Shown: positions 1-11,054 of the stretch, piece after piece
Numbering within the stretch: position 1 is the first letter of the stretch
Layout of the letters: each line of letters begins with the position of its first letter
Assembly (NCBI RefSeq): GCF_022376445.1
Contig: NW_025955104.1
Span: forward strand, 43,288 to 107,287
DNA from: Fomitopsis serialis
Lineage: Eukaryota > Basidiomycota > Agaricomycetes > Polyporales > Fomitopsidaceae
Length of the DNA: 64,000 bases
Direction: 5' to 3'
Program-made: the position numbers and the translations under genes
The notes under the pieces: model-generated
What the model saw: the letters and a program-made list of their open reading frames with translations, nothing else
Databases searched by the model: none
What the model was told of the DNA's origin: nothing

Positions 1-1386
1 CAGCTACTTTGATGAGCATATCCAAGGTCAAATCGGCCATGGCAGCTACCGATCCGCTGTCCATTTCGTCCTTGAACCAAGACATGATCGGGAGGGCCAA
101 CGAATCGCCCGTGCTGTGGGCGGATGGCAGCGCGACGTGCGCCCTGGACTGTACTAGTTGATAGAATGCTCGAAGAGACTCGTCGAAATCTCTGCGTGAC
201 GAGTCCACTAATTGGAATGCAGGAACGATGACATCCTGGAGAAATTCGTCGTCGCGGACCAGCTGATCTGCCGCCACGAGTACGGCTACCGTATCCAGGA
301 CGGACTCGGACGTCTGCTCCCGTGCCTCCGAGCGAAGCAGGCCGTTTTCGCGGTCCAGCCAGTCTCGTGTCGTCACGACGGTTCTCCAGAGGCGCAGCAG
401 AAAGTGTCGGCGTGTTTCAAATAGCCGTCTTTTGAGCGTCCCGTCGAAACGAGTGAGTCGATGGATGAGCAGGTAGATCCACCACGCTTGTGGTGACTTG
501 TACGGACAGTCGGGTGCGAAAGTCGGGATGATGGCGACGAGGCCGGAGAGCAGGATAAGCACAGCCACTGGGACCATGACGACAATAGCGACGATCATGT
601 TCAACGTCCACAGGAGCACGACAACGCCAGCCAAGAATGATAGCAGGGAAAGCTGGAGGAGGATCGGGAGCATAGCCACGATGGCGGGTACCCGCCATTT
701 ACGCAAACCGCGATGTCGCAGGTGCCATATTCGAGCGCGCTGGCGCGCGGTAGTGCTTTCCGGAGGGATGTACGCTACGAGCCATTGCTTCACGCTGATG
801 CCGACGGATGCCGCAGCCAGGCTCAGGACAAGAGCGAGGAACCAGAGTGTGTTGATGACGATTGCTGATATGGCAACGGGGGAATTCGAAGTGGTCGCCA
901 GGGTGGATAGAAGGACGGGGGCGGCAATGTCTGCGGGGAGTTGTAACATTACTTGAGTGCTCTGCAGCGCTGCGTAGTATTGCACGTTGAAAGCAGTTAA
1001 GACCGCCGAGAAAAGACCTGCCTGTAGATTATATGAGCATGCGTGAATACTAATGTTTCGAGGCGAGAGATAGGCATCTGCGGTGAGTGTGCATCACGGT
1101 AGAAAGCGACTAACAAAGACGAGGAGCGTATCAATCTGCCCATTCCATCCCGCTATCGTTGTTTGCTCATGCTTCCAGACCTTCTCTGCGCACGTCCTCC
1201 AAGCGCCATCACCTGTGAAGGTCTGCTCTTCCACGGACTCATACGAGGGCACAGTATCTTCTCTCTACAGCGTTCATGAGCAAATGAGACAGGCAAACCA
1301 CAAGAGTCACTAGCCTCGGGTTCTCTCGTCAAGACGGGGTCTTGTCGAGATTCCTTTTCCGTGATATCATGACCGCCAGTCATCAT
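1..1386 (-). CDS. DUF6535-containing membrane protein, 3' part off the left edge
   Basis: The frame is open from 1021 down to base 1 and matches the agaricomycete DUF6535 pattern. An upstream exon (about 1252-1115) ends in a segment reading WNGQIDTLLVF. A 93-bp intron (1114-1022, GTTAGT..CTACAG) follows, and the next exon continues AGLFSAVLTAFNVQYYAALQ, the family hallmark. After it come hydrophobic stretches (e.g. VINTLWFLALVLSLAAAS and LLSFLAGVVVLLW), a conserved WWIYLLIHRLTRF element and a hydrophilic tail. An in-frame TAG before the first of these exons implies a further 5' exon. The ATG at 1386 is my best guess for the start, but the first intron is not resolved. The function of DUF6535 proteins is unknown; the family is expanded in mushroom genomes. 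The 3' end lies outside the window. Confidence 0.8.
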
Positions 1387-2388
1387 GTCTTCACGAGTAG
1401 ACCCGGGAGCTGCGCGCTGTCACTACACGTACTCCGCGTAAGCCTCCTGTTGGGCGACCGATCCACTGTTCGGGGGATTGGAAGAGTGCGAGTTTGAACT
1501 GCAATGATTGAGCAGGTCAAGCCCTATCAACGCTACTGCATGAGAACCATGCTGTAGACCCTTCATAACGCTGGTCGCGCTGATATGGCAACACTGCATT
1601 CAGATCCGCTCTCGAGCACGTCGTTTTGCGCATTGATCATCAATAATCTCAGGCTGTCAACGGCGACTCAACGTGGTCCAGTCCGCAGCGTAAACGGCGC
1701 AAAGCTGTCCTTGACACGAAGTCGGTTTAAAGTCGGGTTGGCCATACTCGAGCTTTGCCTCAGCCTCTAGATGGATTCTCATGAAGCTTAAGCTAGTTTG
1801 TGACTGGCAGGACGACTTGTTGATCTCAGACTCAGAGCAAAGGGCCGCGCGCCAGGCGGTCGTTTGGGAGCAAACCAGTGACCGAATAAGGCATGTACGC
1901 TCATGTACGCTTCCCACGGATGACGGTCCTCGCAGCTTGTTACCCGGACACCGATCTCACATTAAGTTGTTGACCTGCATGCTGCCGACCTCATTCTCAT
2001 TCTGTGCAGGCGACATGAACTAGTACTTGATCCTGGGTTTGCAGAGAATCATCAACAATACTTCACAAATATGGGTCTGACTCAATGTCACACCGGCTCG
2101 CAGTCGACGTCCCTCCTCCTCCCCCTCCGAGTCGTCTTATAACTTATTGGGATCGCGATACAAGGTCATTTTTAGACATGCAGGTCTGTTTTCTATCCAA
2201 TTGGAGACTCCAGGGAGCATTTCAGGTGGAAACTCGGGGCAAGGGCCTGCCTGACGTCAGCGGCATGAACTTGAACTCAGTTCTATGATTCTGGGTAAGT
2301 TGGCTCGTTCTGCAGCTGACTAGTAATCATTTTCCTTGAACTGAAGCAGCCATCAGCAGTTTCTCGCAATTCACAGTGACAGCTGGCA
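1387..2388. other. intergenic, no gene seen
   Basis: Only short reading frames of 60-86 codons without family resemblance or plausible splice continuation. It separates the divergent DUF6535 and LANCL genes and so should hold both promoters. I see no clear TATA box. Confidence 0.5.
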
Positions 2389-4001
2389 ATGTCTACCTCT
2401 CGATACATCCCTCACTCTAACAAGCCGCCTGCCGACCTGCGGGTTTTGCAAGAGGACATTCAAGACGCACTCATGTCTAACGTGAGGCGTATTCACAGGC
2501 ACTCGGCTACCCGAGCTGGCGTATACATTGGTTCTGCAGGTATGTATCCCAAGGATCGGATCCAGAAGGCTGCCTAACAGATGGACTCGCAGGAGTTTAT
2601 CTCATGGACAAGAGCGTGGCAGGATTCGTGCCATCGGACCCGGCGAAATCGACCATCGCTCCCCTTACGTCCCAGCAGTTGACGGTCCCACATTCAGGCT
2701 CCCGCGCTTCGTTTCTCGAAACCAGCGTCGGATCAGCAACCCTCATCCTGAAGGAGAAGCTCTGGGTTAGCTCTGGTCTGCGCAAGGCCAACGTCGGCGG
2801 GAGCGATCTGCAGAAGATTGACGAGTTGTGGACGCCCTGCGTTCAACTACTCGAAACTGCCCTCCAAGTGTCGGCCAGTGAAGAGATGGACGACGACGGT
2901 TGCGATGTCCTATATGGCCGCGCAGGGCTGTTGTACTCCCTGCATTGTCTTCGGACGGAACTCGCGTCTCTTCGCGACGGCGGTGTGTCGATCAGCCAGA
3001 CCGAGGATCCCGCCATTCGTGTTGTTGCATCGCTCTGCGCCAATGCCAACGTACAAGCGCTGGTTGAGGACATCATGGAGCGAGGCAAGATCGGTGCTCG
3101 CGAATACAAAGAGGAGCTCGCAAGTCTTAGAGACGAGCGCGACAAGGTCCCTCCCCTCATGTGGAGATGGCACAGCACCCGCTATCTTGGAGGCGCGCAC
3201 GGTGTCGGTTAGTTATGGTGATCAAGTCAGGAGTATTGACACTGACTCGACTCACCACAGCTGGGATTCTGCATATGCTCGTCCTAACGCCGTCAAGTAT
3301 CATTCAACCGCACTGGTCGGACATCGTCGAGATGATCGAATGGCTGCTGGCGATCCAGGAGCCGCTTGGGAATTGGCCTTCAAAAGCTGGAAGGCACTTG
3401 TATCACGTCGCTGGTGGCACAGCGACGAGCGCAGAGGCGAAGCGCGTGAGCATCGGCGAGGATGACCGGCACGAGCTTTTGCAGTGAGTCTTCAACTCCC
3501 GGGCCTCTGGAAGACTTACCAAAGGCCGCTTTCAGGTGGTGCCACGGCGCTCCCGGCGTGCTCATGCTGCTGTCCATGTTCCTCAATCGAACCGCGCAGT
3601 CATCTTCACTCACCATCTCATCGTCCCTCCGGGATCGGACCATCGCGGCCGTGCAGCGCGGCGGCGAGCTCGTCTACACTCACGGCCTACTCCGCAAGGG
3701 CGTCGGACTCTGCCATGGCGTTGGTGGCAGCGTGTATGCGCTCCTCGCCGTCTCCGACGCGCTCGACTCGGGGGAGGACACTTATTGGCTCGTGCGCGCG
3801 GTGCACCTCGCGCACCTGGCCACGGAGTACGGCGCGCTGGAACGGAAGGGCGAGATGTATGTGCCCGACGAGCCGTACAGCCTGTATGAAGGCGTCGCGG
3901 GGATGTGCTGTGCGTGGGCGGAGGTGCTCGTGAGGCTCGGCGTACCGAGCCGTGGTGTTGAGAAGAGGAAGTTGGGGATGCCCGGTTATGATGACCTGTG
4001 A
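2389..4001 (+). CDS. LanC-like protein (LANCL family)
   Basis: Four exons, 2389-2539, 2593-3207, 3261-3483 and 3536-4001, join in phase to 484 residues. The LanC fold signatures appear in order: IGSAGVYLM near residue 50, YGRAGLLYSL, YLGGAHGVAGIL spanning intron 2, QWCHGAPGV opening exon 4, GLCHGVGG, and YSLYEGVAGMCCAW near the end. Cys332, Cys389 and His390 correspond to the zinc ligands of LanC cyclases. Bacterial LanC makes lanthionine rings; eukaryotic LANCL proteins add glutathione to dehydro-amino acids in damaged phosphoproteins (family knowledge). No lanthipeptide precursor or dehydratase is near it, so I infer a soluble repair-type LANCL. Length fits the family. It faces away from the DUF6535 gene. 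The start is the first ATG before the conserved N-terminal helix. Confidence 0.9.
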
Positions 4002-4426
4002 ATATGAGCAAGTGCACGACGGAGTTGTACAGTACGTGGTTAAATGAGACTGACTTTCGTAGCTTTTGATCTTTGGCACAATACACTGGCTCATGACTGG
4101 AGTCCATCTCGGCATTGTCTGTGCGCCCGAAAGTCTGGCGTCTTTGGGGTGGCACATAAAGGAAGATGACGAGGAGGTGAGTAGCCTCGCCGCCTGTGGT
4201 TCATTTGCGAGATGTTCATGTCAAGCCGAGTGGTAGATGTTGCGTGCGGCCGCGTTTGCGGCCAAAGGTATTCAACCCCTCAGCCGGGTCTGCGCAAATT
4301 GCAAGGGAACATTCAGTATCCAGGTTCGTTTGGGCAAGCATTGTTCACGGGCCGTTCGTGGCGGGCCTTCGTTTGTAGCCACTCGGCCGGAACTGATGGG
4401 TTGCTTTGTTTGGTCTCGATTCAACA

Positions 4427-4440
4427 CCTTTATAAGTGGC
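4427..4440 (+). promoter_or_regulatory. TATA-like core promoter
   Basis: A TATAAG motif lies about 115 bp upstream of the ATG at 4548. The sequence between is pyrimidine- and CA-rich, as expected for a fungal 5' leader. It probably drives the gene starting at 4548. Confidence 0.45.
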
Positions 4441-4547
4441 TGCGCCGCCTTTAGGCTCCCAAAACGCTCCTGCTCTCTTCCCATCATCTACGCATCTCTT
4501 TACTCCTTTCGAAGACCCTTCGCCTAGAGCAAGACGACATCACCAAC

Positions 4548-5570
4548 ATGCTCACCATACTCGCCGAGTTGCCACTCAACTTGCCGACTATCAACCACTC
4601 CTCTTTATCTCCAGCGTCCAGCCGCCGGCCACATGCAACTTTGTCCGGGGCCTTCTCAACGGCGACCTTCTACACGTACGTTGAACGCCCTTCGTCGAAC
4701 CACGCAATGTTCTGACGCGCCGTTGTTTTAGTCTCGATCCTACGGTACACTCCCGGCGGTATGGCTACGCGAACCGTGTGGCTCAAGGTAGATGGTACGT
4801 CTGTAGCCGGTAGGTTCCAGAGACGCGTATGTTGACCACTCTGATGCGTAGGCAAGACGTGTTTCCAAACTTAGGCTTCCAATATGACCTCAAAAGACAA
4901 CGACAAAACTCGCCAACCCCTGCGGTGTCCCAAGGCGCCAGCAGCTCGAGTTCAGCGACAAAGGAAACTGACAAGGTGGCCTCGCCGACAGGGTGAGTGG
5001 AAGGTCACAGTATACCTACGGTCATGGCTGATAATCACTCACGTATTGTTCTAAGGGGTCGAAACGATGTACGATCACTGGTCTTGTCTCCTCAACGGGT
5101 GTCTGGATTCGGGGTGGGCCTGCCAGTGAGGTCGCGGTAGACGCAGGCATACCTCGTTCAGATGAAGATCGGCCGTTAGCTCGGGGTTCGCCGCTGTCTC
5201 CTCAACTCGAGACAAGACCAGCACAATCAAAGTGAGTGGTACAACGGAAGTGTTGACTACCGATAGTGTGGCTATCCGCCACGTCGGTTCTCGGTACCTT
5301 CATGTATCATCGGATTCTAATTGCTAGTTGCTAACATACAGCTTGAGCAGACGATCCCACCCATCGCCACTGCGATTGGAACAAAGAGGCGACACTAAAG
5401 ATCGCAAGACTCGCACGACTCGGCGTTTCTCAAAGCGTCCCGCATCCGAAGATCGCACACCGCTGAGCCCACAGTTTCCCGCGAACAATACCCGACTACA
5501 GAAGCAGCGAAGGCTGAGCGCTGAACTCCGAGGCCGAAGTCGATGCAGCGGTAGCGTCGACGAGCATTAG
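4548..5570 (+). CDS. hypothetical basic Ser/Pro/Arg-rich protein (one apparent frameshift)
   Basis: Five exons are proposed: 4548-4675, 4732-4794, 4852-4992, 5056-5231 and 5342-5570. Junction phases fit at every intron (GTACGT..TTTTAG, GTACGT..GCGTAG, GTGAGT..CTAAG, GTGAGT..CATACAG). Exon 4 changes frame at the GGGG run 5111-5114: before it the reading is LVLSPQRVSGFG, after it GGPASEVAVDAG. One extra G would unite them into a 245-residue protein. The product is rich in Ser, Pro and Arg, with repeated PLSPQ motifs and a basic C-terminal half (KDRKTRTTRRF), so it is probably disordered and perhaps nuclear. I recognise no domain. A TATA-type promoter precedes it and a hairpin overlaps its stop codon. 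Confidence 0.5.
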
Positions 5571-5595
5571 AGCTGGTGGCACTACCAGCTCTAAT
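5566..5595. terminator. perfect 12-bp stem hairpin at the stop codon
   Basis: ATTAGAGCTGGT at 5566-5577 is followed by six bases and its exact reverse complement at 5584-5595. Imperfect complementarity extends outward through CGACGAG / CTCATCGTCG. The TAG stop of the 4548 gene lies inside the left arm. A role in transcript 3'-end formation is inference. Confidence 0.5.
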
Positions 5596-6489
5596 ACTCA
5601 TCGTCGAAAACCATTGTCGAACGTCCAATCGTAAGTACTTATGTGATGAAGCTTCTGTACTTGATACCCAGACGTCGTCGATCTTGGATAATCAGACATT
5701 AGTTTGTGTGTTTGTCAGTAGAGCATGCTGTACATACCGGCCAGGTACTCAGTCAGATTGTCTTTGGATATGATGGATCCTACATAGATGATGAGTGGAG
5801 ACTCGGGAAGGGGCATTTTTCAAGCGTATAGCTCGCGACAACGGGAGGTTGGCCTGTGGCGCGCGAACGTCCGGACTAGGGCTTGCGCTCGCTTCTTTAT
5901 ACGCTGACATCCGTATCGATTAAGTATGTCGTCACTGCTGCTTAGGAGTGCTTAGGTCACAGACAATCAGTAATGCACTTGGCGATCGATGATGCGAGGA
6001 ACACTGGGGGGAGGGGGTGCAGTGGGGCGAGTGGACAATGTACACGAGAAGTCTGATCTTGGTCTGATCAGCGGCACTGACAGCTAAGGCCGGGACACGA
6101 AGGATCCAAACGGCACGCGATGTCGGTCATTATGGAAGCGCATGCTCCTGGAGGTTCCCGACAGTGCCACGCTTGCCGGCTATTATCATGATGGTCTGCA
6201 ACGGAGACTCACAGTCGTCGATGCACACGAGACCTTCACTCAGGCTGGAAGAGTTGTTCGTACTACATGTGGCAAACGGTATATATACAAACCGAGCCCC
6301 GATTCGGCACATTGGGCCATGATACCAGGCTAAGACAAAGAACGGATGCAGTCCGAACGGTCGTCTGGAAACATCCGACCTATTTCGTAGCAGCACATTC
6401 GTTATGAAGACCATGTGGCTACTTGAGTACATCAGCAGTAGGTCGGGCTGACCAATGAAGCGATACACATACTCGACGATGTCACCCAC
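5596..6489. other. intergenic, no gene seen
   Basis: No reading frame with recognisable features. It lies between the 3' ends of the 4548 gene and membrane paralogue A, so it is a tail-to-tail spacer. Confidence 0.5.
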
Positions 6490-7876
6490 TCAGGTCCGAG
6501 TTTGAAGAGGAACGTAGCGTTTCATGGCTCCCTTGTCCGACCCGTTTTCATCCGATCTGTCGCTGGCTTGCGATATGTGCACCTCCACAGGGCGTGTGGA
6601 CAGCTCCCGACTGCAGAACTCCCGCCGGGACGGTACGACGAAAGACAAGGTGGTGTCGGTGCGCGCAGGGGAGTGTGGTGCGGACCCGAAGGCCCACCCG
6701 AGTCCTACACGCACGTTGATGAGCGTCGCAGCGATGCCGGCCATAGCGGGACATGTTGCATTGGCGATATTCTGCAGGTTTGACCCGGCTTCGTACGTTG
6801 CGAAGAAAAAGATGGTCCAGGTCCTGTAAGGAACGTCCGAATGAAGCATCCAATGTGAAGCAGTGCTGTTTGACTTACGCATAGAGTGCTGCGCTCTCGG
6901 AGAAGACTGCAATAGCGCGCTGTGGAGCGATAGGTCAGTAGATACACAGCATCCGAGTATCAATTGCGGACCATTATTGGATCGTCCCCGAATATCTCGA
7001 GACGGTGGCTTGTCTGCCATATGCGCAACGTGATCATGACTGAATCAATTCAGACCTCGATACCTCATCTTCACCATAGTGACTTACACGTGCTGTAGAC
7101 ACTGGTGCTGCACTCATCGTTGTGAGCAAATTCAATAACGTGCGAGGCTTACAACGAACGAACCATATTGTTAGTATACAGAGAGCCGTGACCCATTGGC
7201 CCGTCGGCGTGTCAAAGACGTCGGTCCCCAGCTTATAGAGCGAGAAGCGGTATATCATTATGATACCGCAGACTGTGCGTTGAGTTGAGAAAGGTCTGAC
7301 AATCATACTCGTTGCCTCACTCACCCGCATATGCTATCCAGCATAGCGTCGGGAGTATGACAACATATTTGGTGTGGGCCCAGACCACCCAGACACGATA
7401 GATCTAAGGTTGTTAGTTCGTCGGCTTATATTGACGGATCGAGACCATACGGTAGCTCACCATCATTGCGTCAAAGATGGAGCCAGAGAGAATCAATGTG
7501 GCCGTCTGTGCGATGTTCGTTGCTTGAGAGAGATCGCCTAGAAATAGGGCAGGCTTCGCTCCCCCTTGAAAGAATATCAACGCTTGAAACAAGCGTATGT
7601 TGGTCAAGAGCCAATGCTGTAGTTACATGGGCTCATTGAACAAAGTAGGATTGATCAGGTTCCAGACGTTCTTACCGCCGTGATGCTCAAGAAGAGAAAG
7701 ATGGTGCCGACAAAGAGGGGGTTGATGGCAGATTGAACATCGCGTGAAGGCAGGCGTCGACGCCTTCCCAGTAGAAGGATGGTCGACGTAAGGCAGAGTA
7801 CAAAGAATATCCCATACAGGAAGTTCTCCAGACATACTAGGGCCAGATTCGCGGCAAGATGAGACACGCCCGCCAT
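6490..7876 (-). CDS. integral membrane protein, paralogue A
   Basis: Eight exons (descending): 7876-7676, 7616-7461, 7403-7325, 7272-7164, 7107-7088, 7039-6972, 6919-6879 and 6823-6490, giving 335 residues. Hydrophobic segments and short motifs follow the common agaricomycete membrane-protein pattern: ENFLYGIFFVLCLTSTILLL, then HWLLTNIRLFQ opening exon 2, FDAMM at its end, IYRVWVVWAHTKYVV in exon 3, a loop ending in TGQWVTALCIL, MITLRIWQ, AVFSESAALYA (41-nt exon), and a last helix GIAATLINVRVGLG before a hydrophilic tail. About seven helices are expected. Function is unknown; the family is not characterised as far as I know. Exons of 79, 109, 20 and 41 nt are the same lengths as in paralogue C, so they share an ancestor. 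Confidence 0.8.
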
Positions 7877-8539
7877 AGCGTAGAGGAAGGCTGGAGCAGA
7901 GTATTGGTGTGCAACACATGCTTATATACACTGCATTGGCAGAACTCTGGCGTTTCGGCAAGTTGCGCAATGGTAATTCCTGCATAATGGCCGCTGTGAC
8001 GAGGATCTGTCCGCGAAGCAGACGCCACAACGGCTCAGCATCAAATGAGGATATTCGCGTGGGCAACGGAGGCCATCCGGTGCTCAGTATGTTCGGGACG
8101 AATGGTTCACCTGAAAGTGCGATATAAGTCAGGGGTTTCTCATGACATGTAAAGCCATAGCAAGACACGACAAACCGTGCTAGCACCGTACTTATTGTAC
8201 ATTTCTGTAGGCAGACATCGAATCAACCTCCAAGCAAGCTCAAGCTTCAGTCTTTGCACAGCAACGTCGAGAGATAGGGAGTAGCTTACCATACTTAGAC
8301 AATAGTACCGGACGTTCCATTGACACGTCCCCTGACCTGCATACCGCCGCGGACCGCGCTCTGCGGATTGACTGGATGCAGTCAAAGTCAGTCTGAGCGG
8401 CTGACGTGAATGTAATGGCAACCTGCATCGCCATTGGTCGGAGGTTCCTAAGTCGAGGTCGAGATTAATAGTCAGCTAGTGTTCCCCCCTGGGCAACATA
8501 GTTATTATTAGTGTGCGTTCGCATTATCAATGTCCTTTG
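7877..8539. other. intergenic, no gene seen
   Basis: Probable upstream region of paralogue A and downstream region of paralogue B. Short frames here show no family features. Confidence 0.4.
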
Positions 8540-10230
8540 GGAAAACAGATACAGAGGTACATAAAATGCTCGCAGTCATATAGAAATGTGGTTTGTTGCT
8601 GAGCATAGGATCGGGCTACCCACAGTCATACTAGACCGACCCACCTATGACCCGTGCTGCATTCCATGAAGAGGATCCAGCTTCAACAGCTTCACTTGAG
8701 GCAATGAGTCGTGCTGGTCATCCGCAACCATGTCCTCGGGCTCCCGTGCGATATCGGGCACGTTCACCACGATGGATGTGAGCATGTGTGACGTGTGTTG
8801 CGAGGCAAACCGCAGCTCGTCTGTGGTGTTTTCGGTTCGCCTTTCGGCTACGCCCTGCGGGAAGGCCAGGCGGGCTTGAACGATGATGAGCCCGAACGTG
8901 AGCCCCGCGATAGCAGGCGAACAGTCGCGCGCCACGAAACGCGCGTTGCTCCGAGTCTCGTAGGACACACAGTAAAAGACAGCCCATCCTCTGTCGAACT
9001 GTTGTCTGCATGAACTACCTCATCCGTCGAGGGTACGCACGTGTAGATGCTTGCGCTCTCAATGAAGATGACGAGGGCCTTCTGTTTGCGGGTCAAGTGA
9101 ATCAGCCGGCGGGTGCGACCACTAGTACACTGCTTCTCACCGTGATGACACTGGTGGCGGCAGGTTGGAGGCCAGCTTTGATGAGATTACATTCTGAGAC
9201 AACAAGTCTGCCTGCGATGAGTGCTGTTGTGATAGCGAACGGGTTCAGTGTAGGTGTAACACAGGGAATGAGCGGTCGACTGAACTCATACAATATATGT
9301 CGAGACTAAGAGACGAGGTCAGTCGTCGGAATAAACTTTAGAAATTTAGACCTCCACGTGCAGTACTTACCAGAGGTGACTGGCGAAAGCAGCCGAGAGC
9401 CACTTCCATTGTGAGGACTCTGGTTCACTGGAAGCATTTCGCAGTTGTGCCGTCTCGTAAGCGGCATACACGCTGGATCCTACTTCACGAGTCAGTAATG
9501 CGCCGAAGGTCCACAGTGTCTTGAGCCTCACCAATTGTGGCAAGTAGAGCACATATTGGAATGACGATGGTAGCCCTACGGAAGGCCCAGATGATCCAGA
9601 GACGGTACACCTTTCAGAAGCAAAGGATGTCAGTGCCGATTACCGCCATACGCGAGATACGCGACAAGACGACTTACACAGACAGCATCGGTTATGATGA
9701 TGCAGAAAAGCATGAGTATGGCGTTCGCTACTATGAATGTTCTGTCGAAATAGTCGTCGAGATACTCCTCGGGCGCTGAGCCTCCCTTGTACGTCACCAC
9801 CGCTTGGAACAAGTGTACAACATCAATGATCCAATGCTGTTGAGTGCGAGCTTTGCATCAGCCACGCAATATTACTGCGAACGGCACAAATTTACAGCAG
9901 TTGTACCCACTAGCAGACAGAGTCCTGCCATGATCAAAGGGATTTCTTGCGCAAATGAGGGCTGTCTGGTTGTTATCCTTCCGGCGCGTGTGCGGTTTTG
10001 ATCCCAGAGCAACCATATCGAGGTTGTGCATATAAGAAGGAATGGACCATATAATAGGGTTTCGATGATCGCACTTGTGAGTGTGGGGGGAGGTTCCTCG
10101 ATGAACTCATCGAGATGGCGTGTTGAGTGAGGTCGTGCTCAAATGGTGTCAGCAGGGAGCAAAAACGCGCTGCATGCCCCCTTTATGTATCCGACTGACA
10201 GAAAGATTAGTTCGCAGTGCATGATATTAT
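8540..10230 (-). repeat. inverted segmental duplication, left arm
   Basis: The arm holds the whole of membrane paralogue B plus about 100 bp on each side and aligns by eye to 25430-27135 in opposite orientation. Flank similarity includes the upstream GTCAGTCGGATAC box and the downstream CTGCGAG stretch. Arms differ by scattered substitutions and small indels; exon positions are identical. Confidence 0.75.
8645..10110 (-). pseudogene. integral membrane protein, paralogue B; frame broken near its start
   Basis: This is the inverted counterpart of paralogue C with the same eight-exon plan. The last exon, 8990-8645, is 346 nt in both copies and open. Exon 1, 10110-9896, is 215 nt against 216 in C: one base is missing in about 10090-10098 (GAGGAACC here, GAGAATACT in C). 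From the equivalent ATG the frame is lost before the first helix. Exons 2-8 remain open, with HWIIDVV, CIIITDAVC, VYRLWIIWAF, FIESASIYT and GLTFGLIIVQARL, and splice sites look intact. Either the copy is newly inactivated, it uses another start, or the base is a sequence error. Product class as for paralogue A: multi-pass membrane protein of unknown function. Confidence 0.65.
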
Positions 10231-11054
10231 TGACATCGGATACTAGGATAGATCGTTGCATCTAGGCTTACCTGACACGAGAAGCACTGCAGAGGCAGAG
10301 TAGTCACTTGATGAGCGCCTGAGCCGTCACACACTTAGCACATGTGTGATAAATTATAATCACCGTGAATTGCACGTGTATAAAAATACATACCTATCTG
10401 GTCACTGCGCACGGGAGACAGGTTGAAAATGCAAGAAGACGCACTACTTGGATGATCATGTCGAATAAGAGGTATATCGTCGGAGATACTGCGATAGCCT
10501 CAAGAAAGGATGACCTAGATCCAGTGCATCAATCACTACTAGTAAAGACGAGGTAATGAGCTTGGATAGTTTGAGCAGAGGGCAACATGATCAGCGTACT
10601 CACAGTGACCGCTTGTGCAGGGACGATGGGAGACGAGCAACGCACTGTTACAGCCTTAAGAAAACACCGGTGAAGGCACAACGAGAAGAACCGGACAACC
10701 TTATTTTTCGTCTGTGCGCACAGCGAGGCTGCAGCGCACCACGTGCACGGCGAAGACAGCCCGATATGCCTCCACAGAAAGCAACGAGTCGCTTCCAATT
10801 AATGCAAATTAGAGGTATACCCTGGGCTTGTATCACTTGGAAAATCGATGGAACTCACCAACCTAGCCGCGAAGCGTCAGAGGGCGTCAGAGGTACTGCA
10901 TCGACGCATTTGCGACGCACCACTCGTCGCCAGAAACGTGAGAGTAGGGAAGACTCATGTCAATGTGCAACGCAGAAATGCTTCAGACTCTCGGGATCAC
11001 ATTCCGTCCCACCTACGTCTATACCTATATCCTTCTCGCTATACCTAAGTAGAA
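10231..11054. other. intergenic, no gene seen
   Basis: Spacer between the 5' end of paralogue B and the 3' end of the first OYE gene. Frames of 60-170 codons on either strand lack motifs, family resemblance and splice continuity. Confidence 0.4.

Noticed and set aside
2389..4001. Lanthipeptide biosynthetic locus
   Set aside because: Only the cyclase-like gene is present; no dehydratase, precursor peptide, protease or transporter nearby.
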